Assembly (NCBI GenBank): GCA_019308985.1
Contig: JAFDHB010000140.1
Span: forward strand, 1 to 9,343
DNA length: 9,343 nt
Reading direction: 5' to 3'
Origin: Deltaproteobacteria bacterium
GTDB taxonomy: Bacteria > Desulfobacterota > DSM-4660 > Desulfatiglandales > HGW-15
Part shown: positions 6,124-9,343 of the stretch, piece by piece
How positions within the stretch are numbered: the first letter of the stretch is position 1
Layout: every line of letters starts with the position of its first letter
Notes under the pieces: model-generated
Seen by the model: the letters and a program-made list of their open reading frames with translations, nothing else
The model's database searches: none
What the model was told of the DNA's origin: nothing
Program-made: the position numbers and the translations under genes

Positions 6124-6570
6124 ATGAACCCGATATCCTCCAAAAGGATTGATCCCGGCCTCTCCCCCGAAGAAATCAGGAAGATCCTGGAATCCGTAAA
6201 GACCATCGCCATCGTCGGCCTTTCACCCAAGGAGGAAAGGGACAGCAACAGGGTGGCCAGGTATCTCATAGGGCATGGATACCAGGTCGTCCCGGTCAAT
6301 CCGGGCCAGAAGGAGATCTTGGGGAGGCAATGCTACCGGAACCTTTCCCAAATTCCCTTTCCCGTGGACGTGGCTGACCTCTTTCTTAGTCCCACGCGTA
6401 TCATGCCCGTGGTGGAGCAAGCTATTGAAAAGGGCGTGAAGGTAATCTGGATGCAGCTCGGAATTGTTCATCCGGAGGCAGCCGCAAAGGCAAGGGAAGC
6501 CGGTATCACAGTCATCATGGACAAATGCATAAAACAGGAACACGAAAAACTCGAACTTGGCCGAAGATAA
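6124..6570 (+). CDS. CoA-binding domain protein, YccU family
   Basis: This 148-residue protein consists of a single Rossmann-like CoA-binding domain (CoA_binding_2). After a short helix (about 14-24) come the nucleotide-binding strand and turn TIAIVGLSPKEER (27-39), HGYQVVPVNPG (51-61) and VDVADLFLSP (81-90). WMQLGIVHPEAA (109-120) and the family C-terminus MDKCIKQEH (132-140) complete the domain. Such proteins bind CoA or acyl-CoA in vitro, but their physiological role is poorly defined; a sensor or metal/CoA-linked role has been suggested for the family. The preceding 125 bases after tatA seem non-coding. The acyl-CoA ligase gene converges on it from the opposite strand with only 42 bases between their stop codons. 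Confidence 0.88.
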   Translation: MNPISSKRIDPGLSPEEIRKILESVKTIAIVGLSPKEERDSNRVARYLIGHGYQVVPVNPGQKEILGRQCYRNLSQIPFPVDVADLFLSPTRIMPVVEQAIEKGVKVIWMQLGIVHPEAAAKAREAGITVIMDKCIKQEHEKLELGRR

Positions 6571-6612
6571 ATCCCACGATGGTCAAGAAGTGATAAATGA
6601 ATCTCTACTGAC

Positions 6613-8205
6613 TTAGAGGTATTCTCGTTGGGCCATCTCGGCAAGCTTGAATTTTTGAACCTTGCCGGAATTCGTCATAGGGAACCGGGACACTATCTTA
6701 TAGAAAGAAGGTGCCTTGCGCTTCTCGACTTTTCCAGCCACGTATCTTGACAGGTCTTCAATGGACAGGCTGCTACCTTCCTTCAGCCTCACCCAGGCTG
6801 CGACCTCTTGTCCCTTCTTGGGGTGGGGGAAGCCGAAGACCTGGGCTTCGGAGACCTGGGAGATCTCGTAGATGATTTCTTCCACCTCCGTGGGAATTAT
6901 CTCCACTCCGTCCCTTTCTATCACATCCCTCAACCGGCCGGTTATACTGACATAACCATCTTCATCCATCTGGCCGAGATCTCCTGTATGAAACCAGCCC
7001 TCCCTGTCAATTGCGGAGGCCGTTGCCGCCGGCATCTTGTAGTACTCTTTCATTAGGAGGCCCTTGACACAGATTTCGCCCTGTTTCCCGCGAGGCAAGT
7101 CCTTTCCGGTCCTTGGGCATACTATCTTTACCTCGTTACACTCCAGGGGGGTCCCGATCGTCGAAACTCTCTTTTCCAGGGGATCGTTGGGATGGGTCAT
7201 GGTGATCCAGGAGCATGTCTCGGTAATGCCATAGCCCACGGTTATACCGGACACCCCCAATTCTCCAGTCAGCCTTTTCATAAGTTCCATCGGGCAGGGT
7301 GCCCCGCCCAGGATGCCTTTCTTTACGCCTCCCCACCTCTTCTTGTTGAACTCGGGGTGGTCCACCAGGGCGATTATCATGCTTGGAGAACCATATATGG
7401 CGGTGCACCTTTCCTTGGATATGGCCTTGAGGATCTTCGCCGGTTCGAATGATAGGCACGGCATCACAATACACGCACCGGTCATGATCGCTGAAAGGGC
7501 GACGCACGTATTGCCGAACATGTGGTACAGGGGAATGAAGAGGCACAGCCTGTCGCCCTCCTCCAATCCTTGGCGCTCCGCTGAGGCCATGGACTTGTTG
7601 ATCAGCCCTAGGTGATCCAGCACCACCCCCTTTGGTTTTCCCGTGGTCCCCGATGTATACATTATTGCAACAGGGCTCTCCGGCAAGATTCCCTTTTCCC
7701 TTCTTCTAAGAGCACTGTCATGCATGTCTTCCCCTGCGGCCACCAGCTCTGTCCACGGCGTGGTATCAAGGAAGGACTGTGTCGCTATAACAATGATATG
7801 CTCCAGGAAGGGCAAGCCGTCCTTGACTTCCCTGATGAGATCCACGTATTCCGTATCTTCCAACCCCCGTGCCAGCACTACGGCCCTTGCGTCTGACTGC
7901 TCCAGGATGTATCCCAGTTCCGCCGGTTTGATCTCCGGGTTGACCGGGACCATTACCGCCCCGATCTTGGCCAGGGCCATCTGTGCCACTATCCACTCAG
8001 GGATATTCGGGGCCCACAGGGCCACCCTGTCCCCCTTTTCAATACCCAGACCCATCAGCCCCTTGGCCGCCCTGTTTACCTCCCATGACAGCAGCCCGTA
8101 GGTATATCGGGGACCTATCTCCGTATGGATCAGGGCGTCATTATTGGGAAATCTTTCCGAGACCTCGTTGAATACTTCGCCGATGGTTTTCCTTGCGATT
8201 TCCAT
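6613..8205 (-). CDS. Acyl-CoA ligase (AMP-binding, FadD-like)
   Basis: This 530-residue enzyme of the adenylate-forming superfamily activates a carboxylic acid with ATP, then transfers the acyl group to CoA. Motifs in order are the P-loop MYTSGTTGKPKGV (182-194), PLYHMFGN (225-232), the acyl-pocket and A5 motif YGITET (325-330), HTGDL (406-410), the hinge GRLRD (423-427) and the C-terminal catalytic lysine K515 in NSGKVQKFK. The length is typical of medium- or long-chain fatty acyl-CoA synthetases. The chain length and nature of the substrate cannot be read from sequence; aromatic acids are also possible. No membrane segment or signal peptide is seen, so it is cytoplasmic. The start is supported by GGGGAGG (complement of 8212-8218) six bases upstream and by a promoter at 8249-8277. 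It could feed beta-oxidation or syntrophic acid degradation. Confidence 0.92.
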   Translation of the reverse strand: MEIARKTIGEVFNEVSERFPNNDALIHTEIGPRYTYGLLSWEVNRAAKGLMGLGIEKGDRVALWAPNIPEWIVAQMALAKIGAVMVPVNPEIKPAELGYILEQSDARAVVLARGLEDTEYVDLIREVKDGLPFLEHIIVIATQSFLDTTPWTELVAAGEDMHDSALRRREKGILPESPVAIMYTSGTTGKPKGVVLDHLGLINKSMASAERQGLEEGDRLCLFIPLYHMFGNTCVALSAIMTGACIVMPCLSFEPAKILKAISKERCTAIYGSPSMIIALVDHPEFNKKRWGGVKKGILGGAPCPMELMKRLTGELGVSGITVGYGITETCSWITMTHPNDPLEKRVSTIGTPLECNEVKIVCPRTGKDLPRGKQGEICVKGLLMKEYYKMPAATASAIDREGWFHTGDLGQMDEDGYVSITGRLRDVIERDGVEIIPTEVEEIIYEISQVSEAQVFGFPHPKKGQEVAAWVRLKEGSSLSIEDLSRYVAGKVEKRKAPSFYKIVSRFPMTNSGKVQKFKLAEMAQREYL

Positions 8206-8248
8206 GGCCGGCCTCCCCTTAAATAATTGCGGCGGGAATCCTTTCTAA

Positions 8249-8277
8249 ATAATAGGGCAAACCAATGGATAAATCAA
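8249..8277 (-). promoter_or_regulatory. Promoter of the acyl-CoA ligase gene
   Basis: Reading the minus strand, TTGATT (complement of 8272-8277) is followed by a 17-base spacer and TATTAT (complement of 8249-8254, five of six -10 matches). Transcription would start near 8242, giving a leader of about 37 bases before the ATG at 8205. It lies in the 143-bp divergent region shared with the ABC-F gene. Confidence 0.55.
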
Positions 8278-8348
8278 CACAGTCTTTTGTCTGAACGGAG
8301 AGCCATGGGGAATTGAATATATCCCTGTCTTTTGGTAAAAGAATACCC

Positions 8349-9343
8349 ATGAGTCTCGTAAGCGGAATCGGCATACACATAAACTTCCCCGGCAAGGAGC
8401 TTTTCAGCGGCCTTGACTTCCAGGTAGAACCCGGAGACCGTATCGGCCTGGTAGGCCCGAACGGCTCAGGGAAATCCACTATCCTGAAGTTGCTTGCCGG
8501 AGAAATGCCACCTGACCGGGGTGAGATCAGGATATCCAGGGGAACGCGTATCGGCTATCTCCCCCAGGATGCCCAGGAGTCACTCTCAGGGCCTCTTCTG
8601 GGGGCCCTGCTTGATTCCATCCCGGGAAGGGTGCCCCTCCGCGAAGAACTCCTGGAAATCGAAGAGGCCCTGAAGCAGGCCCCGAACCGACAGGATCAGG
8701 TCAAACTTGCGACCCGGCTTGCCAAGCTGCACCAGGAACTGGCAGACCTGGACGCACGATTTCCCAGGCACGTGGCTGAAAGGATATTGGCCGGCCTTGG
8801 CTTCGCCCAGGAGGATTTCAAAAAGGATATCACCACCCTTAGCGGAGGGTGGATGATGAGGGCGGCCCTTGGTTGCATCCTTTACCAGGACCCTGACCTC
8901 CTTCTCTTGGACGAGCCCACAAATCACCTGGACCTCCCTTCCGTACGCTGGCTGGAAGAGTTCCTCAAGGAGTTTGGAGGCGCCCTCTTGCTCGTCTGTC
9001 ACGACAGGGACTTCCTCAACCGCCAGGTCAACCGGGTTTTCAGCCTCGAACCCGAAGGCCTGAGGACTTATAGGGGCAATTACGATGCCTATCTCAAGGC
9101 CAGGGAAGAGGAGAGAAAGACTCTCGAGGCAAGGGCCAGGAACCAGGAACAGAAGATAAAGGAGGCCAGGAAGTTTATCGAGAGGTTCAAGGCCAAGGCC
9201 AGTAAAGCGAGACAGGCCCAGAGCAAGATAAAACTGGTGAAGAAGATCGAGCTCGTCCAGACCCACAAGAAGCCGAAGACCATCCGTTTCTCTTTTCCGG
9301 AAGTCCCAAAGAGCGGAAGAGAGGTCCTGGCCCTCAAGGGTAT
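8349..9343 (+). CDS. ABC-F family ATPase (partial, cut by right edge)
   Basis: The first 331 residues of a soluble ABC-F protein are visible; family members run to about 520-650 residues. These are ATPases without membrane domains, several of which act at the ribosome on stalled or initiating translation. The first ABC domain is complete: Walker A GPNGSGKST (36-44), Q-loop YLPQD (70-74), signature LSGGWMMR (164-171), Walker B with LLLLDEPTNHLDL (184-196) and the switch histidine H218 in CHDRDF. A long charged helical region (about 240-310, rich in Lys, Arg and Glu) is the inter-domain linker that contacts the P-site tRNA in this family. The second ABC domain lies outside the window. The ATG at 8349 matches the usual family N-terminus, but no Shine-Dalgarno sequence precedes it; an in-frame TTG at 8313 is a weaker alternative. 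The subfamily cannot be fixed from this half. Confidence 0.93.
   Translation, partial: MSLVSGIGIHINFPGKELFSGLDFQVEPGDRIGLVGPNGSGKSTILKLLAGEMPPDRGEIRISRGTRIGYLPQDAQESLSGPLLGALLDSIPGRVPLREELLEIEEALKQAPNRQDQVKLATRLAKLHQELADLDARFPRHVAERILAGLGFAQEDFKKDITTLSGGWMMRAALGCILYQDPDLLLLDEPTNHLDLPSVRWLEEFLKEFGGALLLVCHDRDFLNRQVNRVFSLEPEGLRTYRGNYDAYLKAREEERKTLEARARNQEQKIKEARKFIERFKAKASKARQAQSKIKLVKKIELVQTHKKPKTIRFSFPEVPKSGREVLALKG

Noticed and set aside
6603..6618. CTCTA/TAGAG hairpin between the convergent CoA-binding and acyl-CoA ligase genes
   Set aside because: Only five weak pairs, overlaps the ligase stop codon and has no T-run on either strand.
7995..8021. Acyl-CoA ligase N-terminal region as a possible luciferase-type or non-ribosomal peptide adenylation domain
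   Set aside because: The motifs and the stand-alone 530-residue length fit an acyl-CoA ligase; no carrier protein or condensation domain is nearby.
8844..8867. Unusual methionine in the ABC-F signature (LSGGWMMR)
   Set aside because: Variation at this position is familiar in ABC-F proteins and does not suggest loss of function.

Overview
This 9.3 kb window looks like an ordinary chromosomal segment from an anaerobic deltaproteobacterial-type genome (Desulfobacterota: sulfate reducers or syntrophs). That assignment is inference. It rests on the mid-GC composition, heavy use of AGG and ATA codons, the gene content (a biotin-dependent-type carboxyltransferase subunit, an acyl-CoA ligase, a YccU-type CoA-binding protein, TatA) and a TTCGAA-rich intergenic repeat of a kind I associate with such genomes. 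I see no tRNA, rRNA, CRISPR array, transposase or prophage gene.

Layout. Bases 1-576 hold no convincing gene, but they contain a good sigma70-type promoter (212-240) far upstream of the first gene. Then, on the plus strand: a carboxyltransferase subunit of the oxaloacetate decarboxylase / pyruvate carboxylase B / transcarboxylase 5S family, lacking a biotin domain (577-1959); a rhomboid intramembrane protease with a C-terminal domain resembling the DnaJ substrate-binding domain (2041-3024); a 436-bp intergenic stretch with TTCGAA-rich inverted repeats (about 3091-3310); a PhnP-like metallo-beta-lactamase hydrolase (3461-4387); purM, behind its own likely promoter and a structured leader (4388-5595); a tatA homologue (5690-5998); and a CoA-binding protein (6124-6570). 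A minus-strand acyl-CoA ligase (6613-8205) converges on the CoA-binding gene. It diverges from a plus-strand ABC-F ATPase (8349 to beyond the right edge).

How the genes relate. The plus-strand genes are loosely spaced (roughly 80-440 bp apart) and do not form one obvious pathway. The carboxyltransferase, acyl-CoA ligase and CoA-binding protein all touch acyl-CoA or C3/C4 acid metabolism. purM is de novo purine synthesis, tatA is protein export, and ABC-F is ribosome-associated.

Most unusual item: the rhomboid with a DnaJ-C-like tail, which would put a chaperone-type peptide-binding module next to a membrane protease active site, probably on the cytoplasmic side. The purM leader (a palindrome inside the promoter spacer, a repeated GCGGGC element and a long imperfect hairpin) is the best regulatory candidate.
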